From contig OZ022259.1 of assembly GCA_963978905.1 (NCBI GenBank), positions 49,060,727-49,124,726 of the forward strand: a stretch of DNA of 64,000 bases. The letters run 5' to 3'. The position numbers were made by a program, and so were the translations under genes. Under the pieces are notes generated by a model. It worked only from the letters and a program-made list of their open reading frames with translations. It made no database searches and was not told the origin of the DNA. Below are positions 35,842 to 50,000 of the stretch, piece after piece (positions within the stretch are counted from its first letter, which is position 1; the number at the start of each line of letters is the position of its first letter). Source of the DNA: Trichostrongylus colubriformis (Eukaryota > Nematoda > Chromadorea > Rhabditida > Trichostrongylidae).

Positions 35842-38800
35842 CAAGTTGCCATGATGCCTGGCCAGTCCCCGTCCTCAACTCTGAATAACGGCAACGCTTC
35901 GACACCAGATCCTCCGTGAGTTGCTCTCTTTGCATACGTTCTTCTACACCCAAATCCTTCTTCACAAGCTGCCTTTTTCCATATCAATGCTTCACTTTGG
36001 GCTGCCCATAGTGTTAGTCACTCCTCCTGCGACGCTGTGCATGTTTGTAGAGACATTTTATGTTTCTCATTTTCCGGTGCTCTATATCTTTATGCTCTTG
36101 ATTTTGTTCCGGCGCTCTTTAGGGTCTCATCCACTGCCTCTTCATCGGACGCCGATCGTTTACGTGCTTCAATGGAAGCTTGGAAACGAACCGCTGCTAT
36201 AGCTAGCGAGAGATATAGTGAAGCGAGGCAGAGACAAATTGCAGCTGAGCGGGAAGATCGACATGAGCTTCGCAAAAGGTGTGTGCTTCACATAAATTCC
36301 AATACACGCTTTTTTCAATCTAATGGACAAGCCTTCGCTGGTAATGTGTTCGTGCCTTTCCTTTTCTGTTTGGTTTCCTGAATCTCGTGATGTCCTAGCT
36401 TCTATCCAGTGTACTTTTGCGATTTAGTTGTTTGCTTCTTGTTTATTGTGGCAGAGGAATTGGAACGGTTGAAGCCAGATGCTGGATGTGTTAGTGCGTA
36501 GTATTAAGTAGATAAAGCAGCACTCAAGAAAAGGCCACGTTTTCAGCTCTCTGATTAGTTGATTTTGTTGACAGCTGATTGCCCGGTAGTGACACAGAAA
36601 TAATCATCTGTGGCACTGAAAAGATCTGTCACTATTCATGAAAAATAATTCCGAGGAGCAAGTCTGTAGTCAGGCTTTTTGGGAGCATGCTTCTTACTGA
36701 CGCGCACTTTATTATAGCTTCCCTTTTGTGGTGAAATTCAGCACTTTCCTTTTTTGGCTCCTCGGAGTTATTTTTCATGAACAGTGACGCTAGCCTTTGG
36801 TGTTTCAAACCTATGGACAAGTTATCAGCAATTTAGCCTAAGCATTAGTTTTGGTGTTTTTGATATGCTGATGAGAATGATGGAGAATTCCGCTTGTTAT
36901 TAGTAATCATAATTTCCGAACCCGTGATCCCAAAAATCAAATTGCAGATCGCTACGCCGTAGCGGGCGGCGCGGTCTGTTACCGTCTGGTGCTCTCACTT
37001 GACTGTTCTTCGCCTCTGTACCTGCTGCTCTGTATCTTTTATTGCTACTCAACCTCAAGCACCTCGTCTAGGCGTTGCGTTTCTGCTATTCTGAAATTAC
37101 TATCTATCATGTAATCTCATTTGCTAAGAATTATGGGGTGTCAATAGTGGATTTCGAAGACTGTTATGTGGTATCTACCCCTGGAATCCAAGCTGAACAG
37201 TTGCAGTATTTTTTGCATTTTCCTTTAATTGCAGCGCCTTTCATTGCAGATGGCTTGAAGATGAAGCTAAAAAACGCACAGAAAATGTGGGTAAGCAGAA
37301 AGATGGCTTGAGCGGCAGCACCGTATCGCCAAATATGCCTCCACCGTTATATCAGTCGACACCTATCAATAATCGGGTAGGTGGCTGAGTGTTTGAGTAC
37401 TAGGTTTTATTTGTTGCACGATCTTTCACTCACTCTCTTTCAGGACCGGAAACGCCATCTTGACAATAACGACTACGGTCACGAGGAGTGGCGACAAGGT
37501 TTTCGCATGATGGAGGGTTGGTCTGACATGTGATGTGCATTGCTTCTGAGTTAATCCCAAACCGTCATAATTTGACTTCAGGGTCAGGAATGTCTGAGAT
37601 AACGAAAACATCCACTGACATGTACGGTAACATGGCTTACCATACTCCTAACGGAACATTTTATCCAGGGATGATGGTTCGTTTTTTTTTCGTAACTTGC
37701 CATTTTTCATTCATGTCTGATTTTTATTCCTCGTTCTCATTTCCTTTTTCGGTGATTTCAGATGCATGAAATGCAGCAGCGGGGTAAAGGAGCTATGCTC
37801 GGATTCCCCGGCGGCCCTGTCTTCCCAAATGGTGCCTCCTACCCGCCTGGTTCATATCCCTCCAATGGTGGTCCTCCTCCTTCGAATGAACACTTCCCTT
37901 CTTCCAAGTCTACGCCGAATTTTCATGGAAATTCATTCTCAACATCGCAAACGGTGTCATCATCTGTGGCATGCTCTCCGATGCCCTCAACATCCACCGC
38001 TGACACGTCCACGTTGGGCCAACGATTCCCCTCGATGGAATTGCCTCAATTTCCCAGTTCGAGTGATTCGACGCCAGTTATTCAGCAGCAGACACAACAA
38101 GCCCAATTCTCTACCTCTGATTCGACTCCGTACAGTTGTGGGATGCGTCCAAGTCCTTCAATGTGTCCGACGTCACCGAATGAAGTTGGTCATCTATTAT
38201 TTCGGTTTTTTATTATTTTATTTCGTTTCTTGGTCAAAATTAAGGTCGGCATATTGCGATGACTATCACCTATTACCCTCTTGAAGTCAGGAGCAGTCTT
38301 ACATTGGTGGTCGTTTTCTTACATCTCACATCAGCGAGCGGAGCAGTATAGCAGTGTGATTATCCCTAGGGATAAGGGGAGAAATTCTTCAAAAAGTCAC
38401 TTTTTCTCCTCCGTAGATAATGGCTCTTGTAACAATATCTGCGGAGGTTGGGAATGTATGCTTGAATTCAAAAGGAAAATCATGGAAAGTGTAAGCTGAG
38501 AATGAAATGGTCGGATTGTTGTAGAGCTACCCACGATCATCCAAGTTGGACATTTAAGAAGCTTGGGAGGCGGAGCCGTGAATTATATGGTTGCATGTTG
38601 TGGTGGAAAGAGTGCACTACTCAGCTCTCATGGCTTCATGGGTTCATATTTAGGGCTTGACATCGAGTGGAAACCCTAAACTACACCTTCATTTCACGCG
38701 TAACCTGTGTTTGTAATGAGTTGTTAGAGATACTAGGAACACTGTGACGGATGAGCCGCGTATTTTCTAAGGATACTACCGTAGGATGCTAAAAAGCATT

Positions 38801-41800
38801 TTCGGAGAAGCTGTAATGAGTGGCAGAACAAAGCACTTCTCTTGTAGGAAGTCTGTAGAAGCGATAAATTGAGCTTCGCAGTTGACAGCTTCGAATTGTT
38901 TCATTTATTGACTTTGTTTTTGTTCTGTTTTACTTTCTATCATGATACAACATCTAATTTCCAGGTTCCAACACCACCAGCTCTTGCGAATTCTGGCAGT
39001 GTACCGCTAGGGAATTCTTGCGCTAGTTCGGCGATGATAGAACAGAGCCTACGCAGTCCTGCTGAAGATCTTGGATGCAATGCCGTGAACGAAGATAACA
39101 TGACGAAGATGTTAACCAGTATACGCACAGATAGCCTAGGAATGTTGGGAGCTGATGCGGTTGATTCGCTTTTTGATAATGACGTTGGTGATGGCGATGG
39201 AGCTGCTGGGCAGGTAATAATGCCTTTTGATTTGCCATTCCTAGGATTGGAATTTAAGCGTTGTATAGTCTATATAGCATATTTTCGGCAATTACTTCGT
39301 AGGGTCTCATTTGTCCTACCGATCGCGTTTCTACCGATTCGTTTTGCAGGTGCCATTGGTAACGTCAACAGAAACTACCTCTTCTCCTGCAGGATTCTCG
39401 CATGGTGGTCCTCAAAGTGCCCACTCGGTTCATTCAGTAAGTGATTTGTGCTTCGTTATCCATTTGAGTCAGTTTCAATATTCTCTTCTGTTTAGGCCCC
39501 TCAAAGTAACAGTAACTGCAACCCACCGTCCACGCCTACGCCGTCTGCACCACTTTCGACGCCATTCCCCTCACAACTACCTACATCAAGCAGTTTTCCG
39601 CAATCGTCTCCTCAGCCGACATTTCGACCTCCTTCGTTGCCACAACAATCAACTGGATATTCTTCGTCTACTCCTAACCAGTCGTCGTCCTTTCCTGAAG
39701 GTGCCCAATCACAAACCTCGTTTTTCCAACAACCATCGTCTTCGCAAAGTGAGAACTTTCCTCCGACGACGATGGGATCATCGACGAATTTCCCCATGGC
39801 AACCCCAACGCAAAGTGTTGGTTTTCCCTCTTCTGCATCTCAGCCGTCGAGTTATCCTCAACAGAATGCCATGCAACAAAGTGCGTATACGCAACAGATG
39901 CCACCGGCTGCTGGTTATCCTATTTCGGGTCCACAACCGTCATCGTCAAACCCCTATTCGTGTGGTCCTTCTGGTGGAATGATGCAAAATGCTCCAGATC
40001 ATGCGTTCATGGGACAACAAGGCATGGTAAATCCAGCATTTGGAATGAATGGGTCAGTGTGATTCCATTTGATTTGTGCTCCACATAATTTGGAAGAAAC
40101 CAATTCTTTGAAGTAAACGTTTCAGGTATCCGAGCTACGACATGCCTTCCTCGGCGCATATGAGCCAACAGCAGCAAATGGCTATGCAAGTGAGTGTCAA
40201 CTATGTTTCGTTTCCAGTCGTATCCTTTTTTCGTTTTCTTTATTTGTTCGAGCTTGTCCTTAGATCATATTCACTGAATTATTCATACTACTTTGTTATG
40301 CTTTACCTCCTCTTTACTCTCGCAAGATGAGGAGGTTGCCAAGTAGCACTATAGGACATCACCTAAACAGTCTAGGCCTCGTCTTTTCTATTTTGTTGTT
40401 GAGTGGTATCAAAAAAGTAGCTTTCCGGTCATTGACTGAATTCTGCATGTCATCGAATAGCGCCAACACGCTTATTCAAATACTTTTACTGTTCGTAATG
40501 GCGTGGCGCATCCGCAAGGTATTGCCGCTTGTCTGAGTGAAACCTTCATGCATACTTTCTGACTACTTCTCCAAACTCTGAATTCCCAGACTCCACTATC
40601 ATATGTGAACCTTGTCTATAGAAAAATGGGAAATTCGTTTAGGCACATCATCAACAGCAGATGATGATGGGTGTGAGCGGTGGTGGTGGCGCAATGAGCG
40701 CACAACAGTACCACATGGTAATGATGCAGAAACATCAACAACACATGAAAGCGATGATGCAGCAGCGAGGTTTGTTGCACACATATCCATGTTTTTTCAA
40801 GCAGTCGTATTATTTGTTCCTAAACTTCTTATAAACTTTAATTTTATGAATTTTGAAACGGGTTTTTCTGTATGCTAGTTGTATAGTAGTTATCAGGGGT
40901 CTTGGGGCACTCGTTTATGATTTGTGGTATAATCTGGTCGAAAAGCGCCCTGTGATCGTTGTGCGTGGGTATTCGTACGAGAGATCATTTATACTCCACC
41001 TTTTTGCTTGATCAAATTTACTTCAAAATTCTGCGTTGATCCAGCTATTCTGCCAACAGTTCTTCGTTTTTTTAACAGTCTTTCGTGAGAACAAGTGATT
41101 GATGTACATTTGTTTGTAGCCGCTATGATGTATCAAGGCTATCCGAATGGAGCGAGCATGTCACAGCAACAGTATTTCATGCAAATGCAAAAGATGCAGC
41201 AGACACGGTATGTTTGTTGAATATTGTTTCTCTTTCTATTACTAAATATACTCCATATTTGTTGAGTAATGCAATGTTGAATGAATTGGGTCTTCGTTTC
41301 CAATTAACTCATTCATTTTCGTCTCAAGCCCATCTTGATACCGTTATTCGTTCAATTTCATTATCCTTTTGGTCAAATTAGTTTACATGGTTAATTTCTT
41401 GTTTTCATATATTATTGTGCTGTTGCCATTTGTATGCAGCGCATGAGTCAAGTTCATTTTCCCAGGGATCTGCTACCATAATGGTGTTTGGAACTGGGGC
41501 TTTGCATGAGTCATCGTAGCGTGACAGCCTGGTGAAGTGTAATCAAATACTAATTAGTTTGTATTTTGCAACTGAAGGGGAGGGGGAAGACAACTTTTCA
41601 CTGACGTAGAAGCTCTTTGCCTCCGTGGGCTTGGGCTCAAATTCAATCTTCCTCCCACATGAAAAAGCATCTGCCAAAGCATCTATCAGCTTCACCCTGA
41701 GCCTAGGAAGAGAAAAGAGCTTTGAAGTCGGTGAAAATGTTTGCTTCCCCCCTCCATTTTGATTTACCCTGTATTTTGAACAGTTTTTCATGTGTAACCT

Positions 41801-42089
41801 TTGAACCTGGAGAAAAGGAACACCACCACTTGATTCTTAGCTGGTCATTTCTCATTGATTCGATTTTTCCCGTACTTGATATTTTCTAGTATTGTTAATG
41901 AATTATTATAGGTTCGCTAGCGGTGTCGATCCGCGTATGATGAGTATGCGTGGTGCGCCAATGAGTGGTGCCGGACCAATGATGGAGCCAATGGCACCTC
42001 CAGGCGGCTATCCAGCAGGATACTCCCAAGTAATGCAACCGTTTCCACCTCAGCAGCAGCAGTACGTGGGGCAGTTCTCGATGAATTGA
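35839..42089 (+). CDS. sel-8: SEL-8/LAG-3 (Mastermind) Notch transcriptional co-activator
   Basis: Thirteen coding exons stay in one frame and give 766 residues: 35839-35915, 36123-36278, 37250-37376, 37444-37516, 37582-37676, 37762-38184, 38965-39213, 39350-39436, 39496-40052, 40126-40189, 40643-40769, 41120-41207 and 41912-42089 (TGA). Every junction is GT..AG and every phase matches. Residues about 35-87 form a charged helix containing DADRLRASMEAWKR, SERYSEARQRQ and RKRWLEDEAKKR. This aligns with the Mastermind N-terminal helix (MERLRRRIELC, CEARYEAV, LHQRCIQAKAKR), which lies along the groove between the CSL factor (LAG-1) and the Notch ankyrin repeats. The rest is low complexity: Ser/Pro-rich at 146-317, an acidic patch near 366-398 (DSLFDNDVGDGDG), Ser/Thr/Pro/Gln-rich at 430-615, and Met/Gln-rich at 616-766. 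Such regions are typical of transactivation domains. It is longer than C. elegans SEL-8 (about 490 residues, from memory), with the extra length in the disordered part. The start is the first ATG, two bases after a splice acceptor. Inferred role: nuclear co-activator in LIN-12/GLP-1 signalling. Confidence 0.9.
36628..36788. mobile_element. 161-base MITE in sel-8 intron 2
   Basis: The left end, GTCACTATTCATGAAAAATA through CCGAGGAGC, and the right end, GCTCCTCGGAG through TTTTTCATGAACAGTGAC, form inverted repeats of about 31 bases with two or three mismatches. It lies in the intron between the two exons encoding the Notch-complex helix, is non-coding, and leaves both splice sites untouched. 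Confidence 0.65.
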
Positions 42090-44022
42090 GTGCCTGTTCG
42101 CTTCTCCTTTGACAGCAATGGATGTCGTTAAATGGATTGAAGGAACTGACCAGATATGATAGTCAACAGGAAGCTTCCCCAAATGTAAGGCTCGATTAAG
42201 CGATTCCGTAGCGACGTTCTTGATCTCTATAAGACCCTGTCGAAATAGGGTCGACCATAGCAAATTCCATAGCGGCAGGACGATTGATAGCCGCTCTGGT
42301 TGCGTTTTTCTTCGTTCAGGCATCAGGGTAACATATCGGTGAGATTGTATCGTATTTCCATATTGTTCTTGTCGTCGGGATGATCTCGACTATTTCTTGT
42401 CACACATTTTTTGTAATTATAATTTCATCGTCATATAATCCCCGTTGTAGTGTTAATATGAAAGTAAGAAGTTTCTGCGTGGAAACTCTAAATATACGCA
42501 TTGATAATGTTGATAAGCAAGTTTGAAACTTGTTAGGTACATATCATTCTTGTCGTAATGCTTCTGAGGGGCATCCCATGACGCTAACCTCAACGCACTT
42601 GCCGATAGTTGTGAGCGCAAAGAGCATTTCGGCAGGTTACGGAATGCTTTTTGATGTATTTTGATCTTCCGGTGATGCCGTAGGCGATTTCATTTCTTAC
42701 TGATTGATTGATTGATTTCACTCAATCTTTGATGGTTCATTGTAGAAAATGGATCACGAAAGGTAATTCTGATCCGTGAGTAGCCTTACCGTTCATCACC
42801 CCACGTCGAGTCGTTCGAGCATTTTCATTCATTGTTTTGTGTGTGCGTGTACACTGTGAATAGTTTAACACATAAGAGTTTCACTTTTATGATATAAATC
42901 ATTTTATTCAAGGCATTCTTTAATATCACTTCAAATATGCAATAATAGCAATAATTGGATGAATTCAAATAGAAATTAAGAGGTTTTATTACAACTCTAT
43001 CAGCGAAAATCGCGGCGGGGTCCATTTCAAATGCAACCATGGCTTAGATTCACGTCGAGGGGTCTTACTCCGCTTTTTGGAAAGGGTCATAAATCGGGGA
43101 AGATGGGAATGTTCGTGGGAGGGTGTTGCTGAGCGACTTGAAAGTTTCTGAATCGGTTGTAATAGGGGGTAATGGACCGCATGTCTAGGGCAACTCGTAC
43201 AGTGGGCGTGGTTTGGTCACTAAACTTTCTGGTACGGGGTTGATATTAACAAAATGGATTGAACCTACCGCTGGTAACTTTCTACCTCACATCGAACAAG
43301 GGGTGAGGGGGGTCTTTACCTGGGTTCGGTTATCCATGTACGGTGGCGAATACTGGCAATAAAAAAGTATGCGCTCTAGGAGCACAAGATTATCAGCCAA
43401 AGATGTACCGAGAGACGAGGAGTGTGATCACGGGCAAAACGGCTTAATCGTCGCAAAGATTTTGAAATGGACCACCGCAGCTGCATTACTCGGGTGAACT
43501 AACTGGTTTTAGAGCTGTTATTTTCTCAATTGCTGTCCTACATAAATGAAGCGGATCTGAAGCTGCTTTACAGTAGTATCTGATCGCAGACTTTATACTT
43601 TCTAGGAAATTCGACAGGACAAAGTATGAGCCGCCACGAGGCTGTCGAACGGCTCCGCTCCTTTTTTTAAGCACCAATGAATGAGAGAAAGAAAATCAGA
43701 CGGAAATGTGGAAAATTTTTTTAAAAATATAACAATGAGCCCCTGCTGCTACATTGGAGCGACGGAGGCTCTGATAACCGTTTTGGGTGTTATACAACAT
43801 CATTATCAACGAACGCGTATAATATATAGAAAAATGCAATGAAAGATACGGTAGAGAGAAAATACAGTATGACTAGCAAAATAACAATTCTGTACTAGGA
43901 CACGATGTGGCTTACTTAGGCGTTTCTTTGGTTCGTCGTCGAACAAATATAATGCAGTAGACCCTGCTGACTCGTTTCTTGCATACAGACGGACGGACGG
44001 GGTCACGGCTGACCCCAGGCGG
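42090..44022. other. Intergenic space between the convergent sel-8 and ptp-1 stops
   Basis: Must contain both 3' UTRs. I find no canonical AATAAA shortly after either stop codon, so variant poly(A) signals are likely. There is no tRNA, repeat family or further exon that I recognise. Confidence 0.5.
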
Positions 44023-47000
44023 TTACCGTTTTTGGTATTCGGCCAATGGCTTGATAATACCGTCATTATAAGCACGCAAAATCGATTCACATACAAATGT
44101 GTACTGACCCTAAAAACGGCCATATTAAAGAGAGTAGAGCTGAGAAGTTCATATGCTGTGATGTGCATTTCCATGGAATGAGCATTTTCCTTCGAAATTC
44201 AAGTAGAGTTGAGCACGCTTACTGCCTTTCGTAGTCAAGCGATGTTCGAAAACGGATTTACTCTCAGTGTAACGCAATTGAGGCTTTTGAAGCAAGGGAA
44301 GATTGCAATAATCAAGGAAAAACCCGATCCAGAAAACCGTAAAAACGTGAGAAGCACTCATGAAAAATTCCCGCTTTCCTATTGTTCACTAGACTTGCTG
44401 TCCCATTATATTGGGTACCTGAAACGGGAATTTTTACTGTCTCAGGTGTACCGTAAAATCTCCTGTCGCAGATCTGGACCCCTCTCCCATCCAACATTAT
44501 GGGTCAGTAAAGGGTTTGAAAGGGTTTATGAAGATAATGGAGCGCGTCAAGGTAAGGTGACACTGTCTTGCATCACTGATTAGGTCATCATCCAACGCAG
44601 TTGAGCCGGCTGGCAGTTCAGTGGTAGAATTTGATCGATAACCTTTGACGATAAACATTTTTTCCACCTTATAATATTTGTTTATCACTGTTCGCGGATT
44701 TTTTTGAGGATATGTGGATAGGTTTTCGGGGTATTATCCCAGTTTTAGCGAAATACATTCTGATATCGAATTCGTCTGTGTGATGATTATCGCAGACCTT
44801 CCACTTTATTTGACCACCCGTCAGTCAGGGACTGCCATTTATTGGGAACGGTGAAATCAAATTTTCTGTAGCTTTGCACATCCATAGGATCCCTACGTGT
44901 ATTTACATACGAGTGAATCTGGTCTAGCCTGCTCATTTTGGCAAAAGATCTGGACCGTGCTATTTGAGGAGAAGGAGTAGGATAACTTACTAGGTATAAA
45001 TATAAATAAGAAGTATATAATATAAACAAGTATAATATAAATAAAAATAATATTAATAAACTGTATAAAATTGTATAAATTACGTATAATAAATCGGTTT
45101 GATTCTCAATGATAATGCCATATTGATTGTATTTTTGAAATCGAACCATGTTCTTTCGAACAACTCAAAACTGACCGCTGTTTGAATGGCCATTGCTCGT
45201 TGATCCCTCATTACCCGTACGATATCGAGTGGATAGACCGGCTCATTCGCTTCCACCAAGCAAGCAGCCGTTTCCATTAAGATGAGCACTCCGGTACGAC
45301 CGATTCCGGCCGAGCAATGCACCACAATGGGATCAACACTGCCCGCACGAGCACGGCGAACCTGAAATTAGGCAGAGATTACTTTACAGTTTAAGGAATT
45401 TCACATTTCACTATGGCACAAACTCATGAACACATTTTTTTCATGATTTTTCAAAACGTTCACATGTGCATACCTCATCGACGAATGAGATAAAATGTTG
45501 TGGATCATCGGGTACACCATGATCCGGCCATGCGGTATATTGCATCTGAGTCACTCTCCGCTCTTCTTTTGACTGAAACGAGAGATATTATTTGCCTTAT
45601 CAACTACGCTGTTCTCAGAACGTATGTCATGGCAATGTGACCTGCATAACAGCGTGGCGTTACGTTGTTATCCTGAGAATTTGTTGGGTAGTGGTACGAA
45701 TGCATCAGATATGGTACTCGGTCACTTATGCACCAGAACAGCAAAAGTTGAGAAAGGATGTCATCAACAGCAATGCATAATCGTCAATAATCCAACGTTT
45801 TGGACGGAGGGGGGGGGGTGTACAGAGAGACTTCGCCTCCATTCTTCTGTTCGATTCGGCGCTGCGCTGAGAATGAAGACGTCTACTTAAAAACGCACCC
45901 TTTGCCCGTTGCTCGTTCGTAGCATTTATACAAAACCATGGGGCCACCGCGCCGGTATAAAGTGATCAAACCACCCCTAAAGGCTCTAGCGCTCATAACG
46001 ATTCGATAAATTACAGGATATGAACTTGCGCCGTTCGCTTGCCAGGCCAGCATGTTACCACTGAACCACCACTGTACACCTGCGAAAGGGTTAAGCAACC
46101 TATGAACCCCGCCCACAACGACAACAAAAAAGAAATGCTTGAGTAAAATAACTGAGGAGCCACATGAAGGCGGTGATAAGTCACGCGTTAGCTGGCCTTG
46201 ATGCAGCGGCCTGGATTCAAACCTGAGCCGTTCGCGTGTCACTCTAGCACTCTACCGCTGAACCACTTCTTGTTGGCAGAAGGCGTCAAGTCATCACTCA
46301 GAAGTCTAGCTCCCTCAACGAAAGGTGCGCTTTAGACCGAAAGTAGTCGGAAAGAGTCACGGAAGGGATGGACGTTGCAGGCAACGACGCAGGGCTGCCC
46401 GAAACGGAACTGGTACCCATATTGCATCTACAGGATGCGGTAAAAGTATTCATTGCCTGACAAAGCGTTGCTATACTAGGAAAAAAAGAGGTATCAACAG
46501 GAGTTTTACAGGTATGTGTGCCCATACTAGACCTTCAAATTTGCTAGGATGGCTTTTGGCTTGGCACGGAGGGGGCCAAAAAAGCATTCGTCGTGGCTCG
46601 CAGGTGATACCCGCACAAATGAACACATGCTTTCGCAGGTGTAGTCTTAGAAGCAACGATTGAATTGTGAAAAGTAGCGGAGGCTTTCCAACTTCCGTTT
46701 TCTGGTGCGTATATCCACCGCATAAAAATAAATAAACAATTTAATAAATCACATGCTCGAAACGGAATAGTTGAGCAACTCATTATTCGAGCAAGCTTGG
46801 GAAGGGCTGCGAAAGGGCACGCTTATTGCCGCAGTGTGGTGCAAAAGGAGCCGATGCATCACTGCCAAACCGCAAACGACGCGTGACATTTAAATAACGG
46901 AAATGATGGCAAATCTGAGAAAAAAATGCGTGGCGCGATACCGTGTCGGCTCCTCCTGTACCACACCTGTATATTGACACTTACGGTAATTATTAAAGAT

Positions 47001-50000
47001 GAAATTCATCAATTATAGTAGTAACATATTACGGAACTGACCGTTCGATCTCGGACGGAAAACTCGCGATAGGAGCAGTTTGGGGTTTCGTGATCACGGA
47101 TGCACGTCACCAGAAGACGACCGTACTCGTGACTTTCATGTAACCTTGAAGAAGACGACTTTCAACCAAGCCAAAGTTAATTTTCGATTTAAAATAAGGA
47201 ATTAATGGATTTTCTCGAGGTATTACGTTTTCATACCTCGGCCAGTACTGATGACATTTTGCTCGACCTCGTTCGATGGTGGTGGTAAGCATGACGATAT
47301 GTGTACACAACTGTTCCCATACCATCAACCAGTGATCAGCTGAGGTGTGTGCCAACGGTCCTTGACAGGCAATGTAGCGATTAACAATGCCCGAAGACGG
47401 GATTTCCATCTGAAAAGCAGTTTGTTAAGGAAATATTCTGGAAACAAATGAGTATCCCGTTGGACAATCCATCAACGATGCGCCTCCTCTTCAATATCTG
47501 ATGAAAGCTGTGAAGGAATGGGAATGTGTACTTAGCGCATGCATTAAGTACATCATAGTTTGCTTTTTACCCATTATTCATTTTATTTATTTTCTAAAAG
47601 AACTGAGAACTGACTTCTGAACCGTGCAGGCGTTATGAAAAAGACCTAGATGAGATTTGATCCAACGACCAAGCCTGTTATAGGTGCGATACACGCCAAT
47701 GTACCACATCCACCAACGTCCCTAGGGGGATTTTCCAAAATCAAGTAGGTTTTCCAGGTTTTCTAGTAAATGTGGATCACGGAAAAGGTGTATTACTACT
47801 GCCTTTGGATATAGCAGGCTTGTGAAAACTGGATTTGAGTACTGTGTTCCTGTCTCATGACCGTCAGCTTTTATTATTAAAGTTTTTCTGCACTTTCACC
47901 TGCTATTTTTAGCTAAGGAAAGAAGTTATACTCTGATGTGGAAAGTGATCACCGAAGACATACATAACTATTGTTTTCGTCACAGCGAAGCACTTAAGGT
48001 CACCGTCAGACTTCGCGATCTTGCAGTTCCGCAAATTTGCGATTTTAAATTTCTGCGAGTTTGCGGCGTCACACTTTTGCACAGGATACTGCGAACTTGA
48101 GACCTTACATTGCTATAACTTCACATGCGGAGCCGCGACACCGCAGACTCGTAGGATCGCGATATGCGGAGCCTAACGGTGACCCAATGCCCCGGGTGTG
48201 TAGCCTTATGTCGAATTTTGGCGCGGTCGCACGCGGCGGACTTCTTCGCATGTGATTGCGTACATAGCGTCCACTCCCTTAAAAGTTCACGCCCGGATTA
48301 ATGATTCCTTGATTAAGATCGTTAATATGTTATGTTCTTGCTTCATTTACTTTTTATGTTACTATTATATTTCGTCATTGTAGGGTACAGAAGTTGTTGC
48401 TTTCAGATAATGATCAGATAAACAGCTATTTTTTCGAAGCACCTCCATGACATTAGCCCCTTGCGTCCTGAGCGGAATTCCAACCGATCGCGGCAACTAG
48501 TGCCGCTGGCGCCCCAAGTGCGACGCCGCAAAGCGAAAATTCGACATAAGACTCCCAAACCCGCCTCATGCCAGTAGCTCTTATCGGGTAAAAAGTTTTC
48601 CTAGTACTACTCCTTAATCCTTAAGAGGAATAAGTTCAATAATCCATCGAAAGTGATGTCAAGGTTAAAATCGGTGTTTTGTCCCTTCAGGACAGGAGGT
48701 TTAGCGATAGCTTCTATACAAAACTACTTTCATTGAATTCGTTGTGATTTGCGAACAATAGTATATCTTATTTTAGCGGAGACGAAACATTGGACTCTCA
48801 AAGTGCTTGGCGGTTCACGTAACCTCTGCGCTACTTCGCCGCAGATGCGAATAGAGATGGAAAATAGAGTTCAAAAGAATGAACTAATAAAATACGCAAT
48901 TTGACTTACATTGACATAGTTAGCATTTATGTAATCGCCATTCGGGGAAGAATTCAACCGAACCCTAGTGGCATCATAAGGACATACATCTCGGTACCTG
49001 AAAACATCCATCAATACTGAATAGTGGAGTGTCAAAAAATCCTAAATTTTGGCCAATATTTCACAAAATAACCTATTTTTGTTGAGATTCGACGTTAATC
49101 GACAGTCATTCATAGTCATACCCGGTTTTTTCCGATAGAGTTGCTGAAATTCAGAGAAGAGTCAAGATATGTGACGGTGTTACATAATATAAGACCAGCC
49201 TAAAGGCCTAAATGTTTACCTCAAATTGCGATACTATTCTACCAGTAGCCAGGGCATCGCTAAGCAGCCGAAGTGAATGAGACAGTTTATCGCTCCGTGG
49301 TACACTCTCAGCTACCCGCATCTGCTCAGGAAGTGCGGCACCTTCTGGTTCATCCACTTCTTCGCCCATACGGTACACTGAAATTAGCGCAATTTTGCTC
49401 AAAACAACTGCATCTAATTAGTTCGAAATTGCCATTTTTCAAGCACTCTCATCTTATTTAACCTACCTTACTGGCATTGTCCAGCCTAATAGTATTGCAT
49501 GAATGGCGAATATGCTTAATGTGCGAACACCTAAGGAACGCTAAGCCACAAAAAAAGGGACCTGCCTCGAAAACATGAGTGGCCATAAATGAATCCTTTT
49601 GGAATGCGCTGAACAGTCAACTTTCGGAGATTCCAGAAATTTTCAGAAGTAAGAAATTTAGAAATTCAGAAGTTCAGAAGTTCAGAAGTTTAGAAAATTC
49701 ACGACAGCTGAATGTGTTCTGGATTACTCAGTGGCTTGAAGAGGAGCCGTTTTAGAAATACTTAAACCTTTCCTCCGGAAGATCAAAAGATTTTCCTGGC
49801 CTGAGTGGTTATCTATCCCAGATTTGAGGTCAGGACCATGTGAGTGGGAGCACGCCACCGCTACAGTAACTTTTCTCAAAAAGGGAAGTTTGTTTGACGT
49901 TTAATCGTTAATTCGTTACCTTCTCCCTCTTTCTATCCCCCGGACCTGTGCTCCAAAAGAAAGAGACTGAGGAAGGTACTTGCAGGAATTTCAAGCTAAG

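Noticed and set aside
39311..39982. 223-codon + strand frame rich in Arg and His
   Set aside because: It is a shifted frame of the sel-8 exon at 39496-40052, continued from intron sequence. The composition reflects the Ser/Pro-rich codons of the true frame.
44209..44583. 124-codon + strand frame in the last ptp-1 intron
   Set aside because: It lies antisense between two confirmed ptp-1 exons, has no splice partners or motif, and includes a short inverted repeat (AAAAATTCCCG/CGGGAATTTTT). Likely chance.
44787..45149. Continuation of the phosphatase frame past 45176 as the C-terminus
   Set aside because: The catalytic domain needs a Q-loop and final helix, which are found at 44109-44023 ([17 protein letters not shown]). 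The donor at 45175 and acceptor at 44110 join them in phase, so 44110-45175 is intron.
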